From assembly GCF_932294415.1 (NCBI RefSeq), contig NC_065535.1, forward strand, positions 24,082,782 through 24,146,781: a stretch of 64,000 nt of DNA, in the 5' to 3' direction. The notes below the pieces were generated by a model. That model had not been told where the DNA came from and ran no database searches. It worked only from the letters and a program-made list of their open reading frames with translations. Position numbers and translations under genes: made by a program. Positions 34,689-48,609 of the stretch are shown piece by piece (position 1 is the first letter of the stretch; every line of letters begins with the position of its first letter). Source of the DNA: Quercus robur. Lineage: Eukaryota > Streptophyta > Magnoliopsida > Fagales > Fagaceae.

Positions 34689-35118
34689 GATGGTTGGACT
34701 CAGATCTATTTTTTTTCAGTGCGTTTCAGATCTTTCTTTGTCTTTTTTTTATCTTACCTTATCTTATTTATTAATTTTTTTTTTACTTGTGTCATGACTC
34801 ATGTGTGCAGTGTGCCTGTGGTGGTTGTGGATGGATATTTTATTCAAGAGTTGTGATAAGGACTATCAAATATTAAGTAATTTTATGTTATAACTTGTCA
34901 CTGACCGGTAAAGAAGTGTATGTGGGACATATAGAAACACAGTTTTATCGATCACAATTCGCCCGACATAAAATTATGTCATTTTCTGTGATTTCAGCGT
35001 TTTCTTTCATTCAAATAAGGTGGCTGTGAAAAGATACTTTTATCAATTTTCATGACCTACGCAATGATGAGTCGAACAAATTTCTAGAAAGAGAGGTGGT
35101 ATATCCTGTACCCAGTAT
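34689..35118 (-). promoter_or_regulatory. Proximal upstream region of P450 copy 3
   Basis: Contains GTGGTTGTGGATGGATAT (about 34818), which also stands just upstream of copy 2 (26101), so this is conserved promoter sequence of the cluster. This whole part is missing upstream of copy 1. Confidence 0.6.
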
Positions 35119-35384
35119 TAGGGATGGCCATACCCATTAGGTAATGGATATCCAACCCTACCCGATCTAATTATTCTGGGTAATACCCAGTTCTTAACGG
35201 GTAGAAGGTAATTGGGTAGGGTTTGGATATTATCCAAATATTTTGGGTAGGGTTTGGATATTATCCATTTATCCATTATTACCCATTTAACTAATTAGAT
35301 CTAACTCAAACCAAACTCAACCAAATTATTATGGGTAAACCTCAACCCATCCAATTAACCAATAATCAAAATTACCAAATTGCC

Positions 35385-36535
35385 CCTAAAACTTGAAAAT
35401 GACCAAATTATTCATAAAATCCTCTAAAATTGCCAAAATGCACTCCAAACCTAAAAAATGACCAAAATATCCCCGAAACATAAAAAAAATGACCGAAACA
35501 CCCCCAAAACCTAAAATATGACCAAAATACCCCCGAAAACTAAAAATTACCAAAATACCCCATAAACCTAAAAAATGACCAAAAGACCACTGAAACCTAA
35601 AAATTACCAAAATACCCTCTAAACCTAAAAAATGACCGAAATACCCTCAAAATATAAAAAATTACCGAAATACTCTCTAAACCTAAAAAATGACCGAAAT
35701 ACCTCCGAAACTTAAAAATTAGCAAAAAACCCCCGAAACATTAAAAAAAAATGATTGAAACACCCACGAAACCTAAAAATGACCAAAATACCCCCGAAAC
35801 TAAAAATTACCAAAATAACCCCTAAACCTCAAAAATGACTGAAAGGCCACTGAAACCTAAAAAATGACCAAAATACCCCCCGAAACCTAAAAATTACCAA
35901 AATACCCTCAAAACCTAAAAAATGACCAAATACCCTCAAAACATAAAAAAAATTACTGAAATACCCCCCTAAATCTAAAAAATGACCGAAATACTCTTGA
36001 GACCTATAAAATTACCAAAATACCCCGAAACCTATAAAATGACAAAAATGCCCCTAAAACCTATAAGATGATAAAAATACACCCAACCCTAAAAAATGAC
36101 TGAAATAACTTCGAAACCTAAAAAATGACCAAAAGATCCCAAAACCTAAAAAATAACTGAAATACCCCCAAAGCTTAAAGAATAACCAAAATACCCCCAA
36201 AACCTAAAAAATGACCAAAATACCCCTGAAACATAAAAAATTACCCCTGAAACCTTGAAATTACCAAAATACCTCCGAAATCTATAAAATTAACAAAATA
36301 GCCCCAAAATATAAAAATTACCGAAATACCCCTAAAACCTAAAAAATGAAAAAAAATTCCCCCGTAATCTAAAAAATGACTGAAATGCCCTTAGAATCTA
36401 AAAAAATGACCAAAATAACCCCGAAACCAAAAAAAATTACCATAATTCCCTCAAAACCTAAAAAATGACTGAAATATTCTTAAAACCTTTAATCTTGACA
36501 AAAATACCCTTGAAACATCCAAAATACCCCAAACC
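35385..36535. repeat. Minisatellite array, left arm of the hAT-like element
   Basis: About forty variant copies of a unit near 28 bp built on CCTAAAAAATGACC and AAAATACCCC, with alternating ATGACC/ATTACC variants. Confidence 0.9.
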
Positions 36536-36539
36536 TCTA

Positions 36540-37510
36540 TTTTCGTAATTTAAAAGGTTACAAATGTACTTTGGTCATTTATAGGTTAAGGGGTACTTTA
36601 GTCACTTTAAAGTTTTCAAGGGTGTTTTGGTCATTTTAGATATTTTCTGGGGGTATTTGGTTGTTTTAGAGGTTTAGGGCTATTTTGGTCGATTTATAGG
36701 TTTCGGGGTATTTTTGGTAATTTTAGAGGTTTGGGGTTATTTTTGGTCATTTTAGAGGTTTTGGGCATATTTGGTCATTTTACAAGTTTAGGGCTTATTT
36801 TGGTCATTTTATAGGTTTGAGGGTATTTTAGACATTTTATAGGTTTTAGGGGCATTTTTGTCATTTTATAGATTTCGGGGGTATTTTGGTCATTTTTCAG
36901 GTTTACGGAGTATTTCGGTCAATTTTTAGGTTTCAAGGGTATTTTGGTAATTTTCAAGTTTCAGCGGTGTTTTAGTAAGTTTTTAGGTTTCGGGGATATT
37001 TCAGTCATTTTTTAGGTTTAGGAGTTATTTCGGTCATTTTTTAGGTTTCGGGGGTATTTTGGTAATTTTTAAGTTTCTGGGGTATTTCAGTCAAATTTTA
37101 GGTTTCGGGGGTATTTCGGTCATTTTTTAGGTTTAGGGGGTATTTTTGATAATTTTTGGGTTTCGGGGGTATTTTGGACATTTTTAGGTTTCGTGGGTAT
37201 TTAGTCATTTTTTAGGTTTCGGGGGTATTTTGTCATTTTTTTTAGATTTAGGGGGTATTTTGGTAATTTTAAGTGGTTTTTGAGCATATTTGGTAATTTT
37301 GGAGGTATATTGGTCATTTTAGAGATTTAATGGGTATTTTGCTCATTTTAGAGATTTTGAGATATTTTGGTCATTTTAGTGGTTTTTGAGCATAATTGGT
37401 GATTTTAGAGAATCAGGAGAATTTTGGCCATTTTAGAGGTTTCATGGGTATTTTGCTCATTTTAGAGATTTTGAGAATATTTTGGTCTTTTTAGTGATTT
37501 TTGAGCATAT
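36540..37510. repeat. Minisatellite array, right arm (inverted)
   Basis: About thirty-five units of the inverse phrase, GGGGTATTTTGGTCATTTTT and AGGTTT. Units degrade toward 37500. It faces the left array with almost no spacer (36535-36540). Confidence 0.9.
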
Positions 37511-37841
37511 TTGGTGATTTTATAAAAATTGGGTTTGGGTAGGGTATGGATATCCATGGGTAAACAAACTGGGTAACAATTGGGTATGGATACTAATTGG
37601 GTAAGGTAATTGGATATCCATGGATAAATTAATTTGGTTGGGTATGGGTATACCCTACCCATACCCTACCCATGGCCATCCCTACCCAGTATATATGCCG
37701 ACCTCCAAAAGAGGCGGGACCCACACACTGTGGGGGCCACTTCTTTGTACAGTCGTGTTGTCGAGCTGCTTTGCCTTTTTCTTCTTCTTTGACTTTGGAC
37801 AACTATTTTTTTAGCCAAAATTCAGTGTATTGTCCTTTGGG

Positions 37842-39072
37842 TCAAAATTAAAAACATTCGCATGAATTGGTACAAAAATTTGTATAATTTTTTTAAAATT
37901 TTTTCATTCATTTTATATACTCAATTTTTTCCACCACTTAATTATCTATTTTATATTATATTTTATTAAAATATTAAATTTTCTTAATTTTTTTTAATTA
38001 TTTCTCTTTCTTTAAACATATTAACCATCATTCATTCTCAATCTTTATTCTGGAAATACATAAAAAAATAAAAAATAAAAAATAAATAATGTCGGTGTAA
38101 ATTTACATGATTAATGTAAATTTATCATGATTGATATAGATTGATATAGGTCATTTTTAGACAAAACCGTGTAAATTTTACATATTATTCTTTTACACAC
38201 GAACTGATGTGAATGCTCTAAAGTATTTAATTATTAGGCCAATGAGTTCGCTTAATTTCAAGGGCCTAAGAGTGGTTTGTCTGAAGCTTTAGCCACATAC
38301 AACAAGAGCTACAGGTCTCCCTTTGAGTGAAAATTTCGAGTGCTTAACCATTTCCATGAGTTTTAAGTTTCTACAAGTGTCCCTAACCCACTTAGTAGCA
38401 CGCATAATTTAGGCTCAAGCAAATGTTCAAAATGTGTTGATTTATACTCTCCTAACTACACTCCCTCAAATCCCTAAGATGTCAAATGAGTTTGGGTCAT
38501 ACTTTAAAAAATAAAAATAAAAATAATAATATAATACTTGAATTGGAACCCAAGGATGTCAGTCTTGGTTGGAAATTGGAATTCGGCTGGTAGAAAATTA
38601 ATCTAAAAAACAACCATCAACAGAGTTAAAATATATAGAAGAATATATTTTAGAATGTATTGCAACCATCAGTCTTGGTTGCAATATTTAGCTCATTATT
38701 TGTGAATTTAGTCTAATAAAGGAGTGTCCTATACAATTTGAAGATGCTTTTGAGTTACAATATTTTATTCAGAATTTAAGCTAGTGTTTTAAAAAAGTCC
38801 TTATTAGCATCTAATGAATGAAAAATTATGAAATGACAAATGAAACTAAGAGCGATGGTATGGCTTAAAAGTGCAATTCCGATGGAAATTAAGAGCGAGA
38901 GATTGAATATCGATAAAAATAAACTTAAATATTGAAATAAAAAATAAATAAAAAATGAGAGAGAGAGAAATTCAATAATAATTGTTATCAACGTCATAAA
39001 AATGAATGCAAAACCCTATATCAATAATAAACAATATAAATTGACCTTCAAACTTTGTTTTTTTTTTTTTCA
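37842..39072. repeat. Duplicated upstream block (paralogue of 541-1822)
   Basis: Parallel to the block upstream of copy 1. Here it is separated from its gene by the conserved promoter and the hAT-like element. Confidence 0.85.
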
Positions 39073-39199
39073 AGCAGTCCGTTTTTATTTAACAACTATT
39101 TAAACGGTAGCTTTTTATAAAAACCCCATTTTCAAAAAACTGTACCAATCTCACAACAAATCATTGCGAACAACATACCTTTTAACATCACAAAGAAAC

Positions 39200-40207
39200 T
39201 GTTAGGACATATGTGTTTCACTTGTTAGGAACATGTGTCACTATTTTATATAATTGGTTTATCCTTTAACAAAACGTACTTTATTTGTATTTGGGTAGAT
39301 TTAAAATGTGTTCAAATACTTCAAGAAACCATGTTTCAAGATCAAATGTTGAAACCTTCAAATCTGTCCAAGAAAACAAGCTAATAGTGCAAATTTATTA
39401 AAATTTGATAGCTACATCTATCGAGCTTAAGAAAGCTATTCAAGCCCTGTGTGCTCGGCACCTGCTCGACATCTCCTATCTGTCGAGGTTTAAGAATTTC
39501 AGAATTCTAATTTGATTTTCTTGGGATCCGTGAATATGTTTTTGGGCTTTCTTTTCTCCTAATCCTAGACATATAAAAGGATTGTTTTAAGGGCCGTCAA
39601 AGAGTTCACAAGTTGCACAAGCATTGAGTAAACTCTATTCAAGCAAATTGTGACCGAAGACGAAGTTATTGCCCTAGTTCATTTCTTTCTTTTGAAGAAG
39701 TTGCTGTGTATGTGCACCATAGGGTTTTGTAACCAAGCATCTTCTTGATCTTCATCTTATGGATGAACTGAAGAATTTTGCAGCCAACAACTTTCTTAGT
39801 TGGTGATTGAAGTCGCGTACTAGGATCCGCGCAATTGGTTAGTCACATACTTGGGAGCCATGCATTGAAAAGGAGAACTATCACTACAGAACAAGTCTAA
39901 TTGGGTATTGGGGTAAGAGTTCAACTGTAAGTTGGTAAGGTACTTGGGATTCTTTTACTTGTAACCGCTTGTTGTGATAATAGTGGAGTTTCGGGAGTGG
40001 TGACATGAAAATCACCTGGTGGGGTTTTTGCCGTTAGGTTTTCCCCATTCGTAAACAAATCACCGTGTTATTTATTTTTCGCTGCATAATTAGTTTATTG
40101 GTGATTTGTTTGTGCTACTACGCGTTTGCATGATAAATTGATTAATTAATAACTTGGCTAATTAATTAATTTCTATCACAAGGGGTCATTTAGTTTGTGG
40201 CCTATCA
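39200..40207 (+). repeat. 5' LTR of the pol-less element
   Basis: 1008 bp, TGTTAGGACATATG ... CCTATCA. Confidence 0.92.
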
Positions 40208-40208
40208 A

Positions 40209-40223
40209 GTGGTATTAGAGCAG
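40209..40223 (+). other. Primer binding site (initiator Met tRNA type)
   Basis: TGGTATTAGAGCAGG begins two bases after the LTR. The usual plant sequence complementary to initiator Met tRNA is TGGTATCAGAGC, so one transition separates them. Confidence 0.85.
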
Positions 40224-40280
40224 GCACACTCTGATTAGGGTTTAATCTTTGCTGTGCTGACCCATTGACCCCTGTTTGTC

Positions 40281-42178
40281 ATGGATAGAGGACAGTCATT
40301 AATTATACCTCCTTTATTTGATGGCACTATGCATACTAGAAAGTACGCATGAGAGCTTTCTTACAGTCTTTAGATGAAAATATGTGGCAAGCTGTCAAGA
40401 TTGGCTGGACTAAGCCAAAGGAAGTGTCGGCTGATTGGGATGAAGCCAAGATCAAGGCGACAAACTTCAACAGCAGGGCATTGAATGCTTTATTCAGTGT
40501 AGTCACCAATGAGGAGTTCAAGAAGATATCCTCTACTGAAACTGCTAAGGAAGCATAGACCATCCTCCAAACAACCTATGAGGGTACTAAGGCTGTCAAG
40601 GACTCAAAATTTCAGAGGCTCACTACAAGCTTTGAAGAGATAAAGATGGAGGAGGATTAGTCATTCGATGAGTTCAATGCCAAGCTAAAGGACATAGTGA
40701 ACTCAGCCTTCAATCTTGGGGAAACCATTCCTAAACCTAAGATTGTGAGGAAAGTGCTCGGATCTCTACCCGAGAGATTCCATGCCAAGATCACAACAAT
40801 AGAGGAATCAAAGGATATTGACAAGATTCCTCTGACTGAGCTGGTTGGAAACTTGTAGACCTACGAGCTAGGGTTAACAAGAATAGGCAAGTCGGATAAA
40901 AGCAAGAGCATGGCTTTGAAGGCCAAGAGCAGTGAGACAGATGAGTTTTCAAATGATGAAGATTTCAAGATGAAGTCCTACATCACCGAGCAATTCAAGA
41001 AGTTTATGAAGAATGCAAATGGAAAGCGCTTCGACAAGGACCACAGGCAATCCAGCTCTTCTCAGTTTAAAGGCTAAGACAAAGGGAAGAAGGATGCTAA
41101 GGAAGGTGGTTAGTACACTGTTCCCGCAGGACCTAAGTGCTTTGGGTGTCAAGGCTTCGATCACATGAAACATAAGTGTCCTACATATCTCAAGAGCATT
41201 GGGAAGAGCAAGGCACTTGCTGCTACCTTGAGCGACATCGAGCCTGAGGATGATTTCGACAATGAAGATGACGGAATCTTGAATGCATTCACTGCCACTG
41301 TTAATCCTACTAATGGGATTGTTGAAGATGTGGTTGAAGAAGAGGAATTGGTGGAATCCAAATTTGAGAAGATGGATGATCAATATCACATCCACACAGC
41401 CTATGAGAAATTGTACAAGTTTTCTGAGAAGCATGAGAAACTGTATAAGCTAACCACCAAGAAGCTCAGTGATGTGGAACTTAACCGTGAGGAGCTTTCC
41501 ACAAAGTTTAATGAGGCTAATCAAACTATTGGAGTATTGAGGTTCGAGAACAATTTATTGGCTGAGAAGACCAAGAAGCTTGAAGCGGAGTTGTTTCAAG
41601 TTAGAGCTCAATTAGAGAGGACTTCAAGTGCAAAGTTTGATGAGATGCTCAGCATTCAGAAATTTGCTTCAAATCGAACAGGTTTAGGGTATGGTCTTTC
41701 TTCCTCTAATATTGCTTCTACTAGTACTACTGTTTTTGTTCCTCCTGCTAATAATGTTAAAATTGAGAACAATGAGATTAAAACTGAATTAGTTAGTGAG
41801 AACTTAGATAAGGGTAAATCTATTTTAGGAGCACCCCCTAAGTTTGAGAAGAAAGATGTTAAAAACCCTAGGGCTAAGAAGGCTAACTCTCAAAAGTCTA
41901 AACAAAAGAAGCAGCATCTCTGTCATCATTGTGGAGCTGCCGGTCATACTCGACTAAATTGGTACAAGTGGCTTGCCACTCAACAGAGCAACGGCATGAT
42001 AGCATCTGGGAACCAAAATCAGCTTCAATCCTCTCTTGCTCCCCTTGGAGATCTTCTCAAAGCCCTCGTGTTCCTTTCGAACTTGAATGGTTTTAATTCT
42101 TCCCCCTCACCACCGATTCAAGGGTTTAATCAAAGGAAAGGTTCTTCTAAGGTGTGGAAGGAAAATGGCTACAGGTGA
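40281..42178 (+). pseudogene. Copia-type gag with zinc knuckles (several stops)
   Basis: Starts at ATG 40281 with MDRGQSLIIPPLFDG; a frameshift near 40340 moves to the main frame (RAFLQSLDENMWQAV). The capsid-like domain is recognisable (FQRLTTSFEEIKM, SFDEFNAKL, VLGSLPERFHAKI). A first zinc knuckle CFGCQGFDHMKHKC is complete; a second, CHHCGAAGHTRLNW, lacks its last Cys. A Glu/Lys-rich coiled coil lies between the two knuckles. In-frame stops occur at about 40556, 40658, 40856, 41075 and 41111. The protein would form the particle that packages element RNA. Confidence 0.85.
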
Positions 42179-44078
42179 TTCTGTCACTTTTCTCTCTCTC
42201 TTCTTGTTTTTATGTGTGCATTACTTATGTGTTTTGCTTTCAAGTTTTGAGTCAATCTAGTTTTTATGCATTGTGGTTTTTTTTTTTTTTTTTTTGGTTT
42301 AACATGTTTTTGTTTGGTTATTATTTTCGGTCTTGTTTTGTTTTGTTTTGTTTTTTTGTTTTTTTTTTGTTCTTCATATAAAAAAAATCAGAAAATACAA
42401 AAACAGTGTGTGTTATGTGTACATTAGTACTTGTGTACCTTGGATGGCCATTGAAACAAAATTTTCTAAATTTTGTATCTCTTGTAGTTTAGATGAGCAT
42501 CTCTATGCACAACTAAGTAAGTGAGCTTTGTGGCTCATGTTTATGATGAGTAAGATTAGGTTATCTCCTATACTTAACACTCGTATTACTCTTTTTGACG
42601 GGAAGGACTAAAAAATTCTAAGAGAAAGACATTAATAACCATCTCACCACTGTTGCCCGCCAATCATAATATGACACCTGTATGCTTTGGCATAGCAAAA
42701 GTGTAGTGTCAATGACATTTATGTGCTTAGGCATAACAAAATTGGAATGTCAAATATCATTGGGTATTTCTTTTCTCTCTCTAATATGCCCATGCATGAT
42801 ATGCTTGAAAAGAAAAATACGCAAAGAAAATAAAAAGCAAAAAAAAATAAAAAATAAAAAATGCTTTAAAAATGATTGCAAGCATATATTTTAGGAGATG
42901 TGGGAGTTATAGGATGTACATCAAAGGTGATAGTCCACATCAAGCAGTTATGATTGTGTGTGAGTTAAAGTGATTTTCTCATATCTCAAATCGTCATAAT
43001 ATGTATACACTTATGCAATCTTGCGATGTTACTCACACACAACACGCAATATTCTTTGCTACTCTTGATACACGTGTAGGTACAATGTGATTTGGTCATC
43101 ACAAGGTTTTACAAGTGTTAATGTATGCTCACTAAACTGTCTTGACTTGTTTTTGAAATATAAAATTGGTTAGACTTGTTTAGTGTGTGTGTGTGTGTTT
43201 TTTGAGATCCATGTGCTTAAAATTATTGTTGAGAGATGTTTTTAAGAGCTTGATATGTTGATTGGATCATTGGTTGAGTTGCATGTTGAATTGCATTCAT
43301 GTCTGTATTTTTCACATCTCGAAAAATTGCTTTTAAAAGCTCGCTCGACACCTCCTTGATACCTTGTTGTCTGTCGAGCTTCTTTAGCTTTTTCTTATCA
43401 CAATCCTGACAGCTTCTCGACACCTGGTGGATTGATCGAGCTTCTGTTCTTGTATCTGTTGGTTTGTTCCTCGACACCTCATCGATCCCTTCTGCTGTCG
43501 ATGACCATTTTCTCGACACCTTCCTCGATAGATGTCTCGACACCACTCGACACCTTTATCTGTCGAGATTTACTGAGGGTCTATTTAAGCTTCCTTGTGT
43601 GATCCGACCCTCATTTCTCTCGATCTCTCTCTCAATAGATCTCTGTTTTCTCTCCCAAACTATCTCATCTCACTTCAGTCTTTGTTCCTCAAGGTTTCTT
43701 CAAGCTTTTTCAAGTTTTTCTTCACTTAGTAAGCTTTATATCTTTTCATATTCATGCATTTCATGTTTTGAAACCTAGGTTTTGGGGATTTTTTGAAAAA
43801 TTTTGGGGTTTTTCAAAATTGATGAGTTTTTATTAAAATTTTGGGATGAGTTTTCACTTAAATGAGTTAAAAACCTCATACATTGCATCACATTAGCATT
43901 ATAATAGTATTGTCATACATTTAGATGTGTGCTATCTGTTTGTATGCTGATAGGTTTGGATTGGGCTGATCCCATGATGCAATTTCTTTTGCATGTCATA
44001 TGTTTATGCATTTTCCATGCATACGTACTCTCTTTTCAATATATTTGTTATATTTGAAATTGCTTGGGACTTTTCTGA
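42179..44078. other. Non-coding interior of the pol-less LTR element
   Basis: About 1.9 kb with T-rich tracts (42275-42375), AT-rich filler and a (TG)n run near 43184. No frame resembles pol. The motif cluster at 43345-43554 lies here. Confidence 0.75.
43345..43554. repeat. Cluster of six TCGACACC motifs
   Basis: TCGACACC occurs at 43345, 43417, 43471, 43513, 43537 and 43547, often paired with CTGTCGAG or ATCGA. A similar arrangement (CTCGACAYCTCC followed by CTGTCGAG) occurs once in the 5' LTR near 39459. Confidence 0.8.
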
Positions 44079-45323
44079 TTGTCTTTTCTTTCTCTCCTTC
44101 TCTTTCTGTTTACATTAGTCGTGTCTTTGGCACCTAAGCGTAAATATACTCCTGCTCGGAACTCTCTTCGTTCCGGAGCTTCTTCATCTTCTGATTCTGC
44201 TCCTCTCTTTCTTCGGTTTCGTGATGATAATGCCCACAAGGCATTCTTGGAGAACTTTTCTAGATGAGGTGTTCATTCGGAACGCCAAGTCATTTTGGCA
44301 GACTTCACCGACACTGACCTTCCCACTGTCATTCACAATCGGGAATGGGAGTCACTGTGTGACGTTTCGGTCACATGTCCTCTCATGCTTATCTAGGAGT
44401 TTTACTCCAACATGCACGGGATCGATCGTTCAATACCTTTTTTCTTCACTCGCGTTCGAGGTACATGCATTCCTATCACGCCGCAACTTGTTGCGGATGT
44501 GTTTCGGGTCCCTAGGATAAAGTTTCCTGACTATCTTAGTTGTGAGTGTCTGTGGACTATGTCCAAGGATGAGCTCATGACTGCTTTCTGTGAGCGTCCT
44601 TCTGATTGGGGTGAGCATCAGTTTACACCATGTAAACCTTTTACTAAAGATTCTAGATTCATGAACATGGTGATGACTTTTGTTTTGCATCCACTCTCTC
44701 ATTACAACTCCATCATAGAGCCTCGTGCTCGATTTTTGTTATCTCTTCTTGAGCATCTTACTATAGACTTTCCTTCTCATTTCATTCTCTCTATTATAGA
44801 TGTTCATCTAGATTCGACGTCCTGTGATAAGTTCATTTTTCTTTCCGCTATCACGAGGATCTTACGCCACTTTTCTGTTCCTTTTCCCTCTTCCGACCAT
44901 TTCACCTTCATGTGTGCCATAGATTATGCTACCATTAGACGTAGTGAGGCCCAGTTTCGGTCGAGGCAGTCGGATTCAGCAACTCCTCCCTCCCATTCAG
45001 CTCCATCCCGTTCTGCTCCATACACATTCTCTCCTTCCTCTTCTTTAGGCGTTGTGACTTTAGGACACATCATGGCGCAGTTGCAGCGCATGGATGTTCG
45101 CCTAGATACACTTTCTACGGAGTTGTATCAGGTGAACGTTCATGTCAGTCGTATTGCACAGCGACAGGCGTCCATGGGTGGTTTTGCTTCTGAGGCTTCT
45201 CCTCCACCACCTCTTCCCGTGGCTTCTGATTCTGAGGATGACGATGATGATGATGGTGATGACAATGATGCTTCGGATGATGCTAATGGAGATGCTAGCT
45301 CTACCGATGAGATGTCTACTTGA
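44079..45323 (+). pseudogene. Second ORF: putative plant transposon protein
   Basis: One frame from about 44079 to the stop at 45321-45323, interrupted by a TGA at 44265-44267 and a TAG near 44394. The N-terminus is short, basic and Ser-rich (APKRKYTPARNSLRSG). A domain of about 200 residues follows (KAFLENFSR, FFTRVRGTCIPITPQLVADV, SDWGEHQFTPCKPF, MVMTFVLHPLSHYN, FILSIIDVHLDSTSCDKF). It fits what is catalogued as a putative plant transposon protein domain of unknown function. The C-terminus is disordered and ends in a run of Asp codons. It lies between gag and the 3' LTR, on the same strand. Biochemical role unknown. Confidence 0.7.
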
Positions 45324-45872
45324 CCTCTTACCCTTTGTCACTAGTGGCAAAAAGGGGGAGTAGTTTTGGTTATGAGAGTAGTCATTCTTAGGGGGAGAGT
45401 TAGTATAGGACCATTTTGTTAGGGGGAGTGTTGATATGTTTTGAGGGATGTAGTGAGGATATGATGTATCTTTTCTTTTCTTTCTTTTATAGATACATTG
45501 TTCTTGTACATTAGGTCTTGTGATCATTTATAGACATACATTGTACTTATCTCTTTCTTTATATTGATGTATGTTTTTCTTTCACCTACCCTTTCATGTG
45601 TTGTTTCTTTTCTCCCTTTATACACATGCTTCTTATTACTTATATGCAATCTATTATTTCTGTTTCACACAAAGATGCCTTGATGAGTTTTGTTTAAAGT
45701 GTTTCAGAAATACAGGTTGTCAAAGTCTACTTGCCATAAACTCTCTTCTTGCAAAAATTTTCAAGAGTTTGTATTAGGATAGATTTTATTGTATTGAACA
45801 AGTGAGTATGAGTTTAGTGATTTATGACTTTTCTCATATGTTCATTTGTTTGTTGTGGTTTTGTCACGGATT

Positions 45873-45887
45873 TCCAAAGAGGGAGAT
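45873..45887 (+). other. Polypurine tract of the pol-less element
   Basis: TCCAAAGAGGGAGAT directly before the 3' LTR. Confidence 0.75.
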
Positions 45888-46888
<1,001 letters not shown>

Positions 46889-47016
46889 GAAACAATAACT
46901 TCAGATGGACCTCGGTTGTTTATGGTACAACAAGCTGCTCTCAATTTAAAATTTGTCATGATTTGCTATCAAGTACTTGGTAATATGTTAATTATATATA
47001 TATATATATATAGGAT

Positions 47017-47627
47017 TGGGTTCAAGTTACACTAGGTGTAACTCTAAGCAATATTATACTATCCAATAACTTGTTATTGAATTAATATTTTGAAAATCCA
47101 ATCGTTGAATTACATGTTCTATATGTTCTTAACATGTATGCCAATTTTCATATCAATCGGATGTTATTTACTATTTAATTTCTAAACTCATCTTTTATGC
47201 ATTATTTTAAACTACAAAAATTTGAATTTTAACAATTGATTCAAGTTACACATGGTGAAACTCTAAGCAATGTTATACTACCCAATAACTTGTTATTGAA
47301 TTAATATTTTGAAAATCCAACCGTTGAATTACATGTTCTATATGTTCTTAACATGCATGCCAATTTTCATATCAATCGAATGTTATTTACCATTTGATCT
47401 ATAAACTCATCTTTTATGCATTATTTTAAACTACAAAAATTTGAATTTTAACAATTGATTGATAGCATGACTATTAATTTTTGATCACCTCGAAATTTTG
47501 CAAGCATGAAGAATATACGAAGATAATGTAAATCTAACGATAGATTTGTCAATATTCGTATCTAATTAAAAAATATTGAGTGGTGTAACATTGCTTAGAG
47601 TTACACCAGGTGTAACTTAAACTAAAC

Positions 47628-47630
<3 letters not shown>
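47017..47630. mobile_element. TIR element inserted in an (AT)n tract
   Basis: Terminal inverted repeats of about 40 bp (TGGGTTCAAGTTACAC...GTAACTCTAAGCAAT and inverse) lie inside TA microsatellites, so the TSD cannot be resolved. The interior holds a 219-bp tandem duplication (start points 47021 and 47240). Non-coding. Confidence 0.7.
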
Positions 47631-47669
<39 letters not shown>

Positions 47670-47806
47670 GTTGCAGATTGATTAGTACCACGCATATTTG
47701 ATTGTAATTCTATTCTTAATGTGTTGGTTTTGATCTTTGTATGAATGATGTTTGCTTTGCACTGGGTGCAATGATCTTAATCATGCTTACGACTAGGCAC
47801 TATTTG

Positions 47807-48156
47807 AAAACTATGCTATTGTGGTTCACAAGATGATTTGTTACTTGCACTCTATTGAGCTATCAATCTTTTTCCTTTCAATTCTTTTTATAGTACTCTT
47901 CTCAATTTCAGTGGGGAAATTATCTTGGTTTCAATGAAGAATGGTTAATTAACAATTATCAATTCATCCAAAAGAAGGGTTAACAATAGCAATGGCTATA
48001 TTGAGTCATCGACCCTAAACAATAGTAGTATTTGCAATATGCACTCTTAAACTTTAGCATTTTGTCATCAATACAACAATTTGAAATTTTTTTGTCACAT
48101 CTACTCACTATCCAAATTAGCATATAAATTTATGTTACTTGGTGTAGATGCTATTA
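47807..48156. repeat. Paralogue of 23106-23490 (left of Harbinger-like insertion)
   Basis: Shares long stretches such as GATGATTTGTTACTTGCAC and GCATATAAATT with the 3' flank region of P450 copy 2. Similarity breaks exactly at 48156 and resumes at 60653. Confidence 0.85.
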
Positions 48157-48609
48157 TGTGGCGTTTGGTATGGGGAAATATTTTAGGATTCTTGGGAATG
48201 TTTAAAGATTCTCATGTTTGGTTGCAAATCATACTAGGGATTCCCCCTTTAACCTCCTTTCAGTAGGAATGTGGATTCCCTTTAAAACAGGTGAGTATCT
48301 AGGTTCTCAAGCTTAAAGGAAATTGTATTTTTTATAAATTGACAATTTTAACCATTTTTTCTTATCATTTAAGCAATTGAGATAAAATATAAAACAAATT
48401 ATTAATATTTTTTCCTTTGTTTTTATCTCTTCCCACCAAAACAACATAAATAAGATAGACAACTTTGTTGCTATATTCATTAACAAAGTTCTATTTAGGT
48501 TTCACGTGTGGATAAAAAAAAAAGTTTGAAGGGGACCCTCTATTGTTGAGTGTGTGTTGCTCAACAAATTATTAGTGGATCTATTTTCATGGAAATTTGT
48601 TAATATATC

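Larger units (their letters stand above)
35119..37684. mobile_element. hAT-like non-autonomous foldback element (2566 bp)
   Basis: Perfect 12-bp terminal inverted repeats TAGGGATGGCCA and an 8-bp TSD CCCAGTAT (35111-35118 and 37685-37692) place it in the hAT superfamily. Sub-terminal regions are rich in GGGTA and GGATATCC words. Nearly all the interior is two inverted minisatellite arrays; no transposase is present. Confidence 0.9.

Noticed and set aside
44079-45323. Reading the second ORF of the pol-less element as a host gene
   Set aside because: It lies between gag and PPT of a bounded LTR element, on the same strand, and its domain is known from transposon-related plant proteins.
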